Assembly: GCA_012520645.1 (NCBI GenBank)
Contig: JAAYNV010000066.1
Location: 21,683 to 85,682, forward strand
DNA from: Clostridiales bacterium
GTDB taxonomy: Bacteria; Bacillota; Clostridia; Lachnospirales; Lachnospiraceae
Length of the DNA: 64,000 nucleotides
Reading direction: 5' to 3'
This document shows positions 7,259 through 16,711 of this stretch, piece by piece; the stretch's first letter is position 1; every line of letters starts with the position of its first letter. A program made the translations under genes and the position numbers. The notes under the pieces were generated by a model. That model worked only from the letters and a program-made list of their open reading frames with translations. It made no database searches and was not told the origin of the DNA.

Positions 7259-8608
7259 CTATAGATGTAGCACCATCTTGGCAATCTGAAAATAAATCAT
7301 AAGTGACAGGGCATCCACAATCGTCGTAATAAACGGACTTGCCATAACCGCCGGATCAAATCCAATCTTTTTGGCACAAAGCGGCAATACACAGCCTACC
7401 ATCTTGGCGATCAGCACTGCTGCCATCAAAGTCAGACATACGACCAGAGATACATACAGTCCCACTCGGTCATACAGCATCAGTTTTGCAAATGTCGCTG
7501 CCGCCAATGTCATGCCACAAAGTACGGCAACCCGTATTTCCTTCCAGATGATCCGAAGCAGATCCCTGAATTCAATTTCATTTAACGATAATCCTCGGAT
7601 GATGGTCACGCTGGTCTGTCCTCCCGCATTTCCACCCGTATCCATTAACATCGGTATAAATGCAGTCAGTACCACACAGGCACTCAGCGCATCCTCAAAG
7701 GAAGTAATAATCTTTCCGGTGAAGGTAGCTGAGATCATCAAAAATAAAAGCCAGGGAATTCTCTTTTTATAGGTTTCCAAAATTCCCGTCTTCATGTATG
7801 GTTTATCAGACGGCACGATCGCTGCCATCTTCTCAATATCTTCTGTGGTCTCCTCCTGCAGAATATCCATGATATCGTCGACCGTGATGATGCCGACGAG
7901 CCGGTTCTCATTGTCCACGACAGGCATTGCGGTAAAATCGTATTTCTGAAACATTGCCGCAACCTCTTCCTGATCCATAAGCGTGTTGATGGCAATGACA
8001 TTCTCGTGCATGATATCACCGATAATCTCGTCCGGCTGGGAAAGAAGGAGATAACGCAGCGCTACCGTACCAAGCAGAGTCCGCTTGCTGTCCAGTACAT
8101 AACAAATGTTGATCGTCTCACTGTCCACACCAATTCTGCGGATGCGGCTGATTGCCTCCTCCACCGTCAGGTTTTCCTTCAGATCCACATATTCCACCGT
8201 CATGATGCTTCCTGCAGAATCCTCCGGATAACGTAACAGGTGGTTAATATCCTTTCTGGTATCCGCCTTGGCACTTGCCAGTATTTTCTTGACCACATTA
8301 GCGGGCATCTCCTCCAAAAGGTCGGTAGCATCATCCGCCATCAGATTATCAATAATGCTGGCCGCTTCTTTATCCGACAGGGAAGTAATAATAAACTGCT
8401 CATTATCCACGTCCAGATAAGAAAATACATCCGCTGCCATAGACTTTGGCAGAATACGGAATACCTTCAGCATTTCTTCATCTTCCAGCTCTTCCAGTAC
8501 TGCAGCCACATCGGCCTCATTCATTTCCGCCATCTTCTGACGCAGACGGGTATAGAGCTTATTTTCCAGTAATTCCCGGATTTCCTCCAGGTTTCTGATC
8601 TCTTCCAT
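7259..8608 (-). CDS. mgtE: Magnesium transporter MgtE
   Basis: The 449-aa protein has the MgtE layout: N-terminal superhelical domain (about 1-125), two CBS domains (about 130-250, for example AMPVVDNENRLVGIITVDD) and five membrane helices with the pore signature PMLMDTGGNAGGQ. It is a homodimeric Mg2+ channel gated by cytosolic Mg2+ binding at the N and CBS domains. An ATG 5 codons upstream exists, but GGAGG lies ahead of the ATG at 8608, which I prefer. A 38-codon ORF with its own RBS overlaps this start. No canonical M-box was recognised in the leader. Confidence 0.95.
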   Translation of the reverse strand: MEEIRNLEEIRELLENKLYTRLRQKMAEMNEADVAAVLEELEDEEMLKVFRILPKSMAADVFSYLDVDNEQFIITSLSDKEAASIIDNLMADDATDLLEEMPANVVKKILASAKADTRKDINHLLRYPEDSAGSIMTVEYVDLKENLTVEEAISRIRRIGVDSETINICYVLDSKRTLLGTVALRYLLLSQPDEIIGDIMHENVIAINTLMDQEEVAAMFQKYDFTAMPVVDNENRLVGIITVDDIMDILQEETTEDIEKMAAIVPSDKPYMKTGILETYKKRIPWLLFLMISATFTGKIITSFEDALSACVVLTAFIPMLMDTGGNAGGQTSVTIIRGLSLNEIEFRDLLRIIWKEIRVAVLCGMTLAAATFAKLMLYDRVGLYVSLVVCLTLMAAVLIAKMVGCVLPLCAKKIGFDPAVMASPFITTIVDALSLMIYFQIAKMVLHL

Positions 8609-8675
8609 TGTAATTTCCTCCATGTTCAGTTTTTATGTACCCGTCGGGCAAAGGAACGTCTAAATTGTTCTTCAT
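8559..8675 (-). CDS. Small upstream ORF (38 aa) overlapping the mgtE start, possible leader peptide
   Basis: An ATG at 8675 follows AAAGGTGGTGG by about 5 nt, a stronger RBS than most genes here. The product begins MKNNLDVPLPDGYIK, is out of frame with mgtE, and ends at TAA 50 bases inside mgtE. The mgtE Shine-Dalgarno lies inside its codons 19-20. No homology is recognised. The Asp/Pro-rich start is reminiscent of the enterobacterial MgtL leader, but that is only a resemblance. It could be a chance ORF; position and RBS argue otherwise. Confidence 0.5.
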   Translation of the reverse strand: MKNNLDVPLPDGYIKTEHGGNYNGRDQKPGGNPGITGK

Positions 8676-8805
8676 AAAAACCACCACCTTTCGAAAATTA
8701 CTTTGTCTCATTCTCTCAGAAGTCTTCCCTCTGTCTCTATTAAGATACCACTCTTTTCCCCAAAAAGAAAATAAAATTTTTGTAATTTAAGTAAAAAAAC
8801 GGTTC

Positions 8806-9483
8806 CTACCCTTTTGTGACACCACCTTTTACAGCGCAGTCATTTGCACATTCATAATACAGGCTTTCCACCTTTGTCAGAACACTCTTTCCTGCCGTTG
8901 CCTCCGTAATCTCTTTACAGACCACCTCATATTCTTCCTGCGGAATAAGAGCCGTCAGTACAACATTCTCCGTATACCGGCTGTCTTCAATTGGTATGTT
9001 CCGGTTTCCAAGAATATACTGGATCTTGCCCAGACCATTATAATCCGTTTCCATTTTCATTCGGACTCCATAACGCATTGTCACGATTCGGCTCGCATGA
9101 AGTCCCGCCTTTACTGCCTGTGTATATGCCCTGACCAGTCCTCCCGTTCCAAGCAGTGTACCACCGAAATACCGGGTTACGACTACTGCCGCATTGCGCA
9201 CCTCTTCTCCCAAAAGCACCTCTAACATAGGTCTTCCTGCGGTTCCCGATGGCTCCCCGTCATCACTGCACCGGGTCAGCTCCGCTTTTTTTCCGATCAC
9301 AAAAGCAGAACAGTTATGTCTTGCATCCCAATACTTTTTCTTTGTCTCCTCGATAAAAGCGGCTGCCTCCTCCTCAGATTCCACCCTGCGCAGGGTCGCA
9401 ATGAACCGGGATTTTTTCTCCTCAATCTCTCCCTGCCCGCCTTCCTTCAATATTTTATAAGGAATCATCCTTTCTTCATCCAT
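8806..9483 (-). CDS. YigZ/IMPACT family protein
   Basis: The 225-aa protein has the family landmarks EKKSRFIATL, DARHNCSAFVIG, DDGEPSGTAGRPML and RYFGGTLLGTGGLVRAY, then a C-terminal ferredoxin-like domain of the YigZ type. IMPACT proteins in eukaryotes affect Gcn2; bacterial YigZ has no settled biochemical role, so none is claimed. The start follows GGAG at about 8 nt. It is alone on the minus strand, diverging from the penicillin-binding protein gene. Confidence 0.92.
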   Translation of the reverse strand: MDEERMIPYKILKEGGQGEIEEKKSRFIATLRRVESEEEAAAFIEETKKKYWDARHNCSAFVIGKKAELTRCSDDGEPSGTAGRPMLEVLLGEEVRNAAVVVTRYFGGTLLGTGGLVRAYTQAVKAGLHASRIVTMRYGVRMKMETDYNGLGKIQYILGNRNIPIEDSRYTENVVLTALIPQEEYEVVCKEITEATAGKSVLTKVESLYYECANDCAVKGGVTKG

Positions 9484-9691
9484 ATCTTTTCTCCATTTCT
9501 TTCCCGCCAGAATCCTACTGGTATTTTAACATGATTACATTCGTATGGACAGTATAAAATCCTTACATTTGTGAAGAATATCTTAATATAGAATAAATTT
9601 CTTTATTTCATGCCTTTTTTTTGATATACTGTAAAGAGTTATGTAAATGCCAAAAAGGCTTCAGACTTTTGAAAGGAGCATGATTATTTAG

Positions 9692-12439
9692 ATGAATTAT
9701 AGTAAAAAAGGAGTTCGTGCCAAGCAGAGCGCATTGAATTCCAAATCAAAAAAGTGGGGGCGTAAATTCGGTCTGTCCGTCTTAAAATTGTGTCTGCTTT
9801 TGTTCCTTGGTGCAGGTATTGTCGGCATCAGTGCCGGAATCGGCATCTTTAAGGGCATCATCAGCACTGCACCGGACATTTCCAATATTGATGTTTCTCC
9901 CTCCGGTTTTTCCTCCTTTGTCTACGACAGTGAAGGACATCAGATTGAGAAGCTGGTCGCTGCCGATTCCAACCGTATTCCGGTCAGTATGGATCAGATC
10001 CCCGAAGATCTTGCACATGCTTTCGTGGCAATTGAAGACGAACGCTTTTATGACCACAATGGTATTGATATCAAGGGTATCATGCGTGCCGGTGTACAGG
10101 CAATCAAAAACCGTGAGCTCGGCCAGGGTGCTTCCACTATCACACAGCAGCTGTTAAAGAATAACGTCTTTGATAACTGGACCAATGAAAGCACCATGGA
10201 AAAGATCAAACGTAAAATTCAGGAGCAGTATCTTGCCATTGAACTGGAAAAGAACTTTACCGAAACCCTCGGACATGACGCTGCCAAAGATAAGATTCTG
10301 GAAAACTACATGAATACCATCAACCTTGGTCAGAATACGCTTGGAGTGCAGGCAGCTTCCCTGCGCTATTTCAACAAGCCGGTATATCAGCTGAATCTTT
10401 CGGAATGTGCCTGTATCGCAGCCATTACCCAGAATCCGTCCAAATGGAACCCGATCTCCCATCCGGACAAAAACAAGGAACGCCGTGACATTGTACTCGG
10501 CAACATGCTGGAACAGAACTATATTACACAGGAAGAATATGACGAGGCAGTCGCTGATGATATCTATGCCCGCATCCAGACTGTAAACGAAGAGACTGAA
10601 GATTCCTCTGTCTATACATACTTTGTAGATGAGTTGACCGAACAGGTATTGAACGATCTGGTAGAAAAGGGCGGTTATAACGAGACACAGGCATATAACC
10701 TGCTCTATACAGGCGGTATCAGTATCTTTACGACACAGGATCCTGATATCCAGAAAATCTGTGACGAAGCATTTACCAATCCGGATAACTTTCCGGCAAA
10801 TACCAAATGGTATCTGCAATATGAACTGACGATTGAAAAAGCGGACGGCGAGCTGGAAAACTTCAGTAATGAAATGTTTAAATCCTATTTTACCGCACAG
10901 AAAAGCAGCTTCAATTCCATCTTTGCAAGCAAGGAGGAAGCAGATGCTGCCATCGAAGAATATAAGGCTTCCGTACTGGGTGCAGGTGACGAAGTCTATG
11001 CTGAAAGCATTAACTTAAGTCCACAGCCCCAGGTATCGATTACTGTTATGGATCAGAGTACCGGTTATGTAGTGGCATTAGTCGGCGGACGCGGTGCCAA
11101 AGAAGCAAGCCGTACCTTAAACCGTGCAACCAATACGGTACGTCAGCCGGGTTCCACCTTCAAAGTCGTATCCACCTATGCACCGGCGCTGGACAGTGCC
11201 GGAATGACACTTGCTACCGTGCAAAACGATGCACCTTACAATTACGCAAACGGTCGACCGGTACAGAACTGGTATGGTTCCAGCTATAAGGGACTGTGCT
11301 CTCTTCGTTACGGAATCGAACAGTCCTTAAATATCGTTACCGTAAAAACCCTGACACAGATCACCCCGCAGCTTGGCTTTGATTACTTACAGCATTTCGG
11401 TTTCACCACTCTGGTAGAACGCGAGGAACGAAACGGGCAGATTGTCTCCGATATCGGGCAGCCGTTAGCGCTCGGCGGAATTACAGACGGTGTAACCAAT
11501 CTGGAACTGAATGCTGCTTATGCGGCGATTGCAAACCACGGAACCTATATCAAGCCAACCCTCTACACGAAGGTGGTTGATCATGACGGAAACGTCATTC
11601 TGGACAATACCAAGCCGGAATCCCATCAGGTTGTAAAGGAAACGACCGCTTTCCTTCTGACCGATGCCATGGTAGACGTAGTCACCAAGGGAACCGGTGC
11701 CAGAGTCAACTTCGGAAACATGGCGATTGCCGGAAAGACCGGAACAACAACCAAGGATAAGGATGCCTGGTTTGCCGGCTTTACTCCTTACTATACCGCA
11801 ACTACATGGGCAGGCTATGACAACAACGTAAGCCTGAGCGGAGATGAAAAAAACCTTGCCAAAACTTTGTGGCGTGCGGTTATGTCACAGATTCATGCCG
11901 ACCTGCCAAACGAGTCCTTTACCAGACCCGCCGGTATCGTCAGCGCTACCGTCTGTTCCAAATCCGGTAAGCTTCCGATTGCAGGGCTCTGTGACGGATG
12001 TCTGCGTTCGGAATACTTTGCTGAAGGCACTGTTCCGACTGAGACCTGTGACGTACACTATTCCGGCACGATCTGCCAGTACAGTATGCTGCCGGCATGT
12101 GAAGAATGCCCGTTCAAAGTACCCGGCACCATCGAACTGATTCCGCCGGAAAATTCCACGGTGCAAAACGGTACTTCCAATAAGCAGCCGGTGATCAATT
12201 CCACCACCGATCCACTGTTAACCGGTGACACACTGACTCAGCGTAATTTGACCATGTGTCCACACAATGCAGAGTTCTTCCAACAGCCGAATGCATCCGC
12301 ATTAATTGAACAGCAGCGTCTCCAGATTTTACAAAGTGCCGGTCTGGTCGATGCAAATGGTCAGCCGGTCGCACCGTCTGCTGCAGGTACGACACCCGAG
12401 CAGCCACCTCAACAACAGGATGCTACTGTACCGCAATAA
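9692..12439 (+). CDS. Class A penicillin-binding protein (PBP1A-like, bifunctional)
   Basis: A 915-aa bifunctional peptidoglycan synthase: cytoplasmic basic tail, one membrane anchor (about residues 28-52), GT51 glycosyltransferase domain (EDERFYDHNGID with the catalytic Glu; GASTITQQLLKN), then the transpeptidase with SxxK in PGSTFK, SxN in EQSLN and KTGTT. The C-terminal tail has a Cys-rich segment (about 755-805: CSKSGK, CDGC, CDVHY, CEEC) and a Gln/Pro-rich end. It polymerises lipid II and crosslinks stems outside the membrane. RBS AAAGGAG. Monocistronic with a strong terminator. Confidence 0.95.
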   Translation: MNYSKKGVRAKQSALNSKSKKWGRKFGLSVLKLCLLLFLGAGIVGISAGIGIFKGIISTAPDISNIDVSPSGFSSFVYDSEGHQIEKLVAADSNRIPVSMDQIPEDLAHAFVAIEDERFYDHNGIDIKGIMRAGVQAIKNRELGQGASTITQQLLKNNVFDNWTNESTMEKIKRKIQEQYLAIELEKNFTETLGHDAAKDKILENYMNTINLGQNTLGVQAASLRYFNKPVYQLNLSECACIAAITQNPSKWNPISHPDKNKERRDIVLGNMLEQNYITQEEYDEAVADDIYARIQTVNEETEDSSVYTYFVDELTEQVLNDLVEKGGYNETQAYNLLYTGGISIFTTQDPDIQKICDEAFTNPDNFPANTKWYLQYELTIEKADGELENFSNEMFKSYFTAQKSSFNSIFASKEEADAAIEEYKASVLGAGDEVYAESINLSPQPQVSITVMDQSTGYVVALVGGRGAKEASRTLNRATNTVRQPGSTFKVVSTYAPALDSAGMTLATVQNDAPYNYANGRPVQNWYGSSYKGLCSLRYGIEQSLNIVTVKTLTQITPQLGFDYLQHFGFTTLVEREERNGQIVSDIGQPLALGGITDGVTNLELNAAYAAIANHGTYIKPTLYTKVVDHDGNVILDNTKPESHQVVKETTAFLLTDAMVDVVTKGTGARVNFGNMAIAGKTGTTTKDKDAWFAGFTPYYTATTWAGYDNNVSLSGDEKNLAKTLWRAVMSQIHADLPNESFTRPAGIVSATVCSKSGKLPIAGLCDGCLRSEYFAEGTVPTETCDVHYSGTICQYSMLPACEECPFKVPGTIELIPPENSTVQNGTSNKQPVINSTTDPLLTGDTLTQRNLTMCPHNAEFFQQPNASALIEQQRLQILQSAGLVDANGQPVAPSAAGTTPEQPPQQQDATVPQ

Positions 12440-12467
12440 CAGCAAAATAGACTTCAATTCAAAACAC

Positions 12468-12509
12468 AAAAACAGGACCTTCGGGAAGTATTTCCCGGTC
12501 CTGTTTTTT
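12468..12509. terminator. Terminator between the PBP gene and the ABC exporter operon
   Basis: Stem arms AAAAACAGGACC (12468-12479) and GGTCCTGTTTTTT (12497-12509) flank a further internal CGGGAA/TTCCCG pairing; T run on the plus strand, A run usable on the minus strand. It lies between two convergent transcripts. Confidence 0.92.
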
Positions 12510-12527
12510 CTCTGCCCACATATTTTT

Positions 12528-13190
12528 TTATTCCGACAGTTCACCGTCAATGATATGTACGATCCGTTTTGCTGCCTTTGCCACATTCAGATCATGGGTA
12601 ATCATAACAATCGTATTCCCCATTTCATTGAGTTCACCAAACAGCTTTAATACCTCTTTTCCACTGTTTGTATCTAGCGCTCCTGTGGGCTCATCTGCAA
12701 GCAGGATGGCAGGATTGCAGGACAGGGCCCGTGCAATCGATACCCTCTGCTTCTGCCCGCCCGACAGCTCCGACGGCTTATGCGTAAGCCTGTGGTCGAT
12801 TCCAAGAAGCCTTATCGTATCCATACACCGTTCCTCTGCCTCTTTTCTGGTCATTCCGCGGATGATTAACGGCATGACAATATTCTGCAGCACATTATAA
12901 GTAGGAATCAACTGATAGTTCTGAAAGATAAATCCAATTTTTTCATTCCGCACCTGCGTCAGTTCCTCCTCCGGTGTCTCATGGATTGCCAGACCATCCA
13001 GATAATACTCTCCGCTGTCCAAAAGATCCATACAGCCAATCATGTTCATTAGCGTGGTTTTTCCGGAGCCGGACGGTCCTAAAATAGCCACATACTCTCC
13101 TTTTTCTACCTGAAAGTTAATATGTTTTAAGACGGGCACCTGCTCCTCTCCAACGAAATAACCTTTGTTCACATCACTCATTCTGATCAT
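12528..13190 (-). CDS. ABC exporter ATPase, MacB/LolD type
   Basis: The 220-aa nucleotide-binding protein has Walker A GPSGSGKTT, signature LSGGQKQRVSIARAL, Walker B ILLADEPTGALD and the H-loop MITHD. The DEPTGALD wording is typical of the MacB/LolD/FtsE clade, which pairs with FtsX-like permeases. It is the last gene of the exporter operon (adaptors, permease, small anchored protein, ATPase) and starts 11 bp after its neighbour. It powers a mechanotransmission-type exporter; substrate unknown (peptide or antimicrobial are family precedents). Confidence 0.93.
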   Translation of the reverse strand: MIRMSDVNKGYFVGEEQVPVLKHINFQVEKGEYVAILGPSGSGKTTLMNMIGCMDLLDSGEYYLDGLAIHETPEEELTQVRNEKIGFIFQNYQLIPTYNVLQNIVMPLIIRGMTRKEAEERCMDTIRLLGIDHRLTHKPSELSGGQKQRVSIARALSCNPAILLADEPTGALDTNSGKEVLKLFGELNEMGNTIVMITHDLNVAKAAKRIVHIIDGELSE

Positions 13191-13201
13191 ACTGTTTTCC
13201 T

Positions 13202-13624
13202 CTATTCCACAATCTCAATTTTCAGAATACAGCCGTCTGCGCCGTCCTCTTCCAGAAGTATCTTCAACCGGTCTTTGCTTGCAAGTCTGGAAAATGTCGT
13301 AATCGCTCCCAGCTTCGTTTCTACCTCCGTACCCACCGGAATCTGATACACCTTCTGTTCCCCGGCCGCGATAAATGTCCCATCCTGTTTCCTGCTTTCC
13401 CGAAGAATAGAAAGTTCCATCTCGTTTCCAATAATATCCGTAATTTCACCGTATAAAATCCACTGGTTTTCTCCGGCTGTCATTTCGGTTTCCTCCGCCT
13501 CTGCCTCAGCAATTCGTTTCCCCCGGTAAAAATAACCTCCTGTTCCCACCATCATACCGAGCAGAACCAGAAGCATCCTGATACGCCTTCGCCTGCCTTT
13601 CTTTTGCATACGTTTCTGACTCAT
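13202..13624 (-). CDS. Small membrane-anchored protein of the exporter operon
   Basis: The 140-aa product has a very basic N-terminus (KKGRRRRIR), one membrane segment (about residues 17-33) and a roughly 100-residue exterior domain that is mostly beta, with charged residues and no cysteine. I do not recognise its family. It sits between permease and ATPase with tight spacing (13 bp and 11 bp) and an AGGAGG-type RBS, so it is very likely made with the exporter. A role as an accessory subunit outside the membrane is inference from position and topology. Confidence 0.7.
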   Translation of the reverse strand: MSQKRMQKKGRRRRIRMLLVLLGMMVGTGGYFYRGKRIAEAEAEETEMTAGENQWILYGEITDIIGNEMELSILRESRKQDGTFIAAGEQKVYQIPVGTEVETKLGAITTFSRLASKDRLKILLEEDGADGCILKIEIVE

Positions 13625-13637
13625 ATATCCGTTCCTC

Positions 13638-15023
13638 CTATTCCTGATTAAGCGCCACCACCGGAATCAGCCGGGATGCCTTATACGCAGGATAAAATCC
13701 AAACAGGGTTCCTGTAATCACCCCAAATGCCAGAGAAAGCAACGCTCCAAAAACAGATAACTCCACCCGAACGGAAAACTGCTCAATAAGAGGCGTAATT
13801 CCCAGCGCACACATTACTCCCAGAATGGCACCAGCCAGACTGATGCAGCTTGCTTCCAGAACAAATTCCAGAAGAATATCCCTTCTGCTGCAGCCGATTG
13901 CCTTCAATATGCCGATTTCATTGGTCCGTTCCTTGACCGATACGAACAACACGTTCATAATACCGATACCGCCTACCATAAACACGATCACTGCCATAGC
14001 AATCAGGAGCATGGTAAGCGTTTCATTGGATTTCTCTGCCGCCTCCATCTTGCTTCCGGCATCCGAGATCGTAAACTCTGTATTCGGATAGGAATCCGTC
14101 AGTACCGTCTTAATATTCTTCTTGATCATTTCTACCTGACTGACATCCTCTGCAATGACCGTAATGGTCGGGCTGACATTCGTACCGGTCAGATATTTGA
14201 TTCCGGTCTCATAAGGGATAAAGACTGCGTCATCCGGACTGATGCCCGATGCCACACTTCCCATCTCTTCCAGTACACCGCCTACCAGATAAGGTCTTCC
14301 GTCTATATAGAGCGTGCCGTCATAAGCATCATAGACACTTCCAAAAATTTCCCTTGCTGCGCTGTAGCCGAGTACACAGACCTTTTCCTTTCCTTCCTCA
14401 TTTGTTTCCGTCAGGAATTCTCCAAGTACCATGTCCAGATTACTGATCCGTGCATAATTGCTCTTTACACCCGCAATCGTATAACTTGTACTGCTCTCCA
14501 GTTCCCCTCCTTCCACATCCGCCTTGGTAGAAAAGGAAATCGTCACATCTGACAGTCCCGGTACAAATACTTCAATATCCTCCATATCCTCTATGGATAG
14601 ACTGACTGCCTCCTGATTGATTCTCTCATCGGCACCTTCCGGCCTTCCGGGGAAAATGCCTCCCATAGTTCCTTCTGGTTGGAATCCCCCCATTCCGCTG
14701 CCGGATGAGCCGCCTCTTCTTGCCGAACCGTCAAAACCTCCACCTGGAAAATTTCCACCTGGAAAACCTCCCATTCCGCCCGCTCCGCTACCCGGCTCAC
14801 TGTTTCTTCCAAACGCATTGGAGTCATCATAGGTCACATCCACTGCTCCTGCATTCAGATTTTTAAACTGTTTTGCAACCTCCATCTTTCCGCCCTGTCC
14901 GATGGCAATGACCAACATAATCGTCGCCGCTCCGACTACGATACCAAAGGAGGTCAGAATGACCTTGGATTTATTCTGTACCAGATTGATCCACACCAGA
15001 CGAAGCAATTCTGTCAATCTCAT
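13638..15023 (-). CDS. ABC transporter permease, MacB-like (FtsX domain)
   Basis: The 461-aa protein has one N-terminal membrane helix, a large exterior MacB periplasmic core-like domain and three C-terminal helices of the FtsX domain (MNVLFVSVKERTNEIGILKA is the cytosolic coupling motif). About residues 75-125 form a Gly/Phe/Pro-rich insertion (GGMGGFPGGNFPGGGF) not usual for MacB and probably flexible. Its ATG overlaps the TGA of adaptor C (ATGA), so it is translationally coupled to it; readthrough or reinitiation at adaptor C could affect its level. Confidence 0.93.
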   Translation of the reverse strand: MRLTELLRLVWINLVQNKSKVILTSFGIVVGAATIMLVIAIGQGGKMEVAKQFKNLNAGAVDVTYDDSNAFGRNSEPGSGAGGMGGFPGGNFPGGGFDGSARRGGSSGSGMGGFQPEGTMGGIFPGRPEGADERINQEAVSLSIEDMEDIEVFVPGLSDVTISFSTKADVEGGELESSTSYTIAGVKSNYARISNLDMVLGEFLTETNEEGKEKVCVLGYSAAREIFGSVYDAYDGTLYIDGRPYLVGGVLEEMGSVASGISPDDAVFIPYETGIKYLTGTNVSPTITVIAEDVSQVEMIKKNIKTVLTDSYPNTEFTISDAGSKMEAAEKSNETLTMLLIAMAVIVFMVGGIGIMNVLFVSVKERTNEIGILKAIGCSRRDILLEFVLEASCISLAGAILGVMCALGITPLIEQFSVRVELSVFGALLSLAFGVITGTLFGFYPAYKASRLIPVVALNQE

Positions 15024-16711
15024 TCGCCGTTCACCTTACTTTCTATCAGAACAGTCTCCCCGTTAGAAAGCCCTTCCTTGATTTCTACATTGATTCCATC
15101 GGAAAATCCGGTCTCTACATCTTTTTCTGTCACATTTCCTTCTTCATCATGTATATAAACATACGATCTGCTGCCATCACGTTTTATGGCTCGGTTGGAT
15201 ACGTATAGCACCTCTTTTGTCTCCTTTGTGATAAACGTAACCTCGCTGGTCATACCGGAATAAATGCCGTCCACATCTCCCTCTATGTCCACCGTGACCT
15301 CATAGGTAATGGCAGAAGAATAGGTATTGACCTGCGCATCTCCGATTTCAGTCACGGTTCCGTAAAACTGCATATCCGGAAAAGCTGTGATTGAAATATT
15401 AGCGGTATCCCCTACTGCAATTTTGTCTATGTCATCATCCCCAACTGTCACTGTAATACCGGTCTTTCCGTAATCCTTCAACGTAATAAGAGACATTCCT
15501 CTGGAAAGCGTATCTCCTGCTTCCAGCCCTATCTCCGTGATCACACCGGAAGAATCTGAAATGACATTACAATCCTGAATGCACCTGTCAAATTCTTCCA
15601 GCTTTTCCTTTGCCTCCGCATAAGCATCCTCTGCCTCCGCATAATCCTGCTCTCCGATACCAACCGAAAGGTCATAAATCTGTTTGCCCTTTTCCAGACG
15701 AAGCACTCTTGTATCATAGGATGCCTTCGCTGTAACCGCACCGGAACGCATTTCCTTTTCCGCCGTCTTCAGTTCCTTTTCAAGTGTCTCTATCTCCTCT
15801 TTCTTTTTGTCTATGGCATCCTGCTTTTCCTCCAAAGCATCTTCATCGGAATCTCTGGTCGCTTCGATTGTATCCCGCAAAGTAAGCGTACTGATATAGC
15901 CATAGGGATCATCCTCTTTATCTATATAATCAGTCCGGTAAGTCGTCTCATCATATAGATGTTTGGATTCTTCAAGCTTTGCCATAAGCTCCTGCTCCTT
16001 CGTCTGAAGTTCTTCCAACTCTTCCCTGGCTTCTTCCAGTTTCTCAACCGCGGTATCATAAGCTTCCTGCAGTTGATCTATTGTTTCATCATATTCCAGC
16101 TGGGCTGCATTCCCATAGGTCACATCTGTCTCATAATCATGCGCAGCGCTTAAGTTTATTTTTTTCATCTGTGTCCGGACCTGTTCCAGTTCCAGTTTTG
16201 CCGCGGTCACATCCTCCGAAAGCTCCTCCCTAAGCTCCTCCACACTTTCTTTTGAAAGACGGTAGATTGGATCGCCTTCCTGTATCTCCTATCCAACACT
16301 GACATAGACTTCCTCTACTGTCAGATTTCTGCTGTCCGAACCGGAAGACGTCTGGCTGCTTTGGACATTTAGTAGATTTCCTCCCATACCTGCCCAGGGA
16401 AAAGCATCTCCCTGACTGCTCTGCGAGCCGGCATAGGCACTGATATCCAGTCCAAATTCCTGCTGTGTCGTTCCAACCTCCACATTGCCGCTTTCTGTGA
16501 TTCCTACCGTCAGCTTTCCGTACTCTGCTGTGGTTTCCTTATATACAATCTCAGCCTCCTTCCGGTCAAAAGCTAATATCCGGACCAGAATGCTTATGAC
16601 CAGAATCAGGATGCAGACGGCAGTTATAAGGGCTGTGGTTTTACACAACTTCTTTTGATTCCAATTCCTTCTATTCCATTCTTTTTCCTGCTGTTTGATT
16701 TCCTGCTCCAT
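15020..16711 (-). pseudogene. Exporter adaptor protein C (HlyD/RND-adaptor type), interrupted by an in-frame TAG
   Basis: Codons before and after a single TAG at 16289-16291 are in one frame and together encode a 563-aa adaptor. Upstream part (140 aa): basic tail, membrane helix and TVGITESGNVEVGT. Downstream part: a long coiled-coil hairpin, then lipoyl/barrel domains (EAGDTLSRGMSLITLKD, SGMTSEVTFITKETKEVLY). Aligned with its two neighbours (VVAGQRIQEG, LSAGDTVEQG), the TAG replaces a residue in SVG-stop-EIQEG, consistent with CAG to TAG. No RBS precedes a plausible restart. Pseudogene, suppressed gene or sequencing error are the choices; first gene-fragment start ATG 16711, end TGA 15020. 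Confidence 0.85.

Noticed and set aside
8624..8800. M-box (ykoK) Mg2+ riboswitch in the mgtE leader
   Set aside because: The leader is short and lacks the recognisable M-box conserved segments; the overlapping mini-ORF is the better explanation for control.
16289..16291. Amber recoding (pyrrolysine or suppressor) for adaptor C
   Set aside because: TAG is used as an ordinary stop elsewhere in the window (for example the adenosyltransferase gene) and no pyl genes or suppressor tRNA are visible here.
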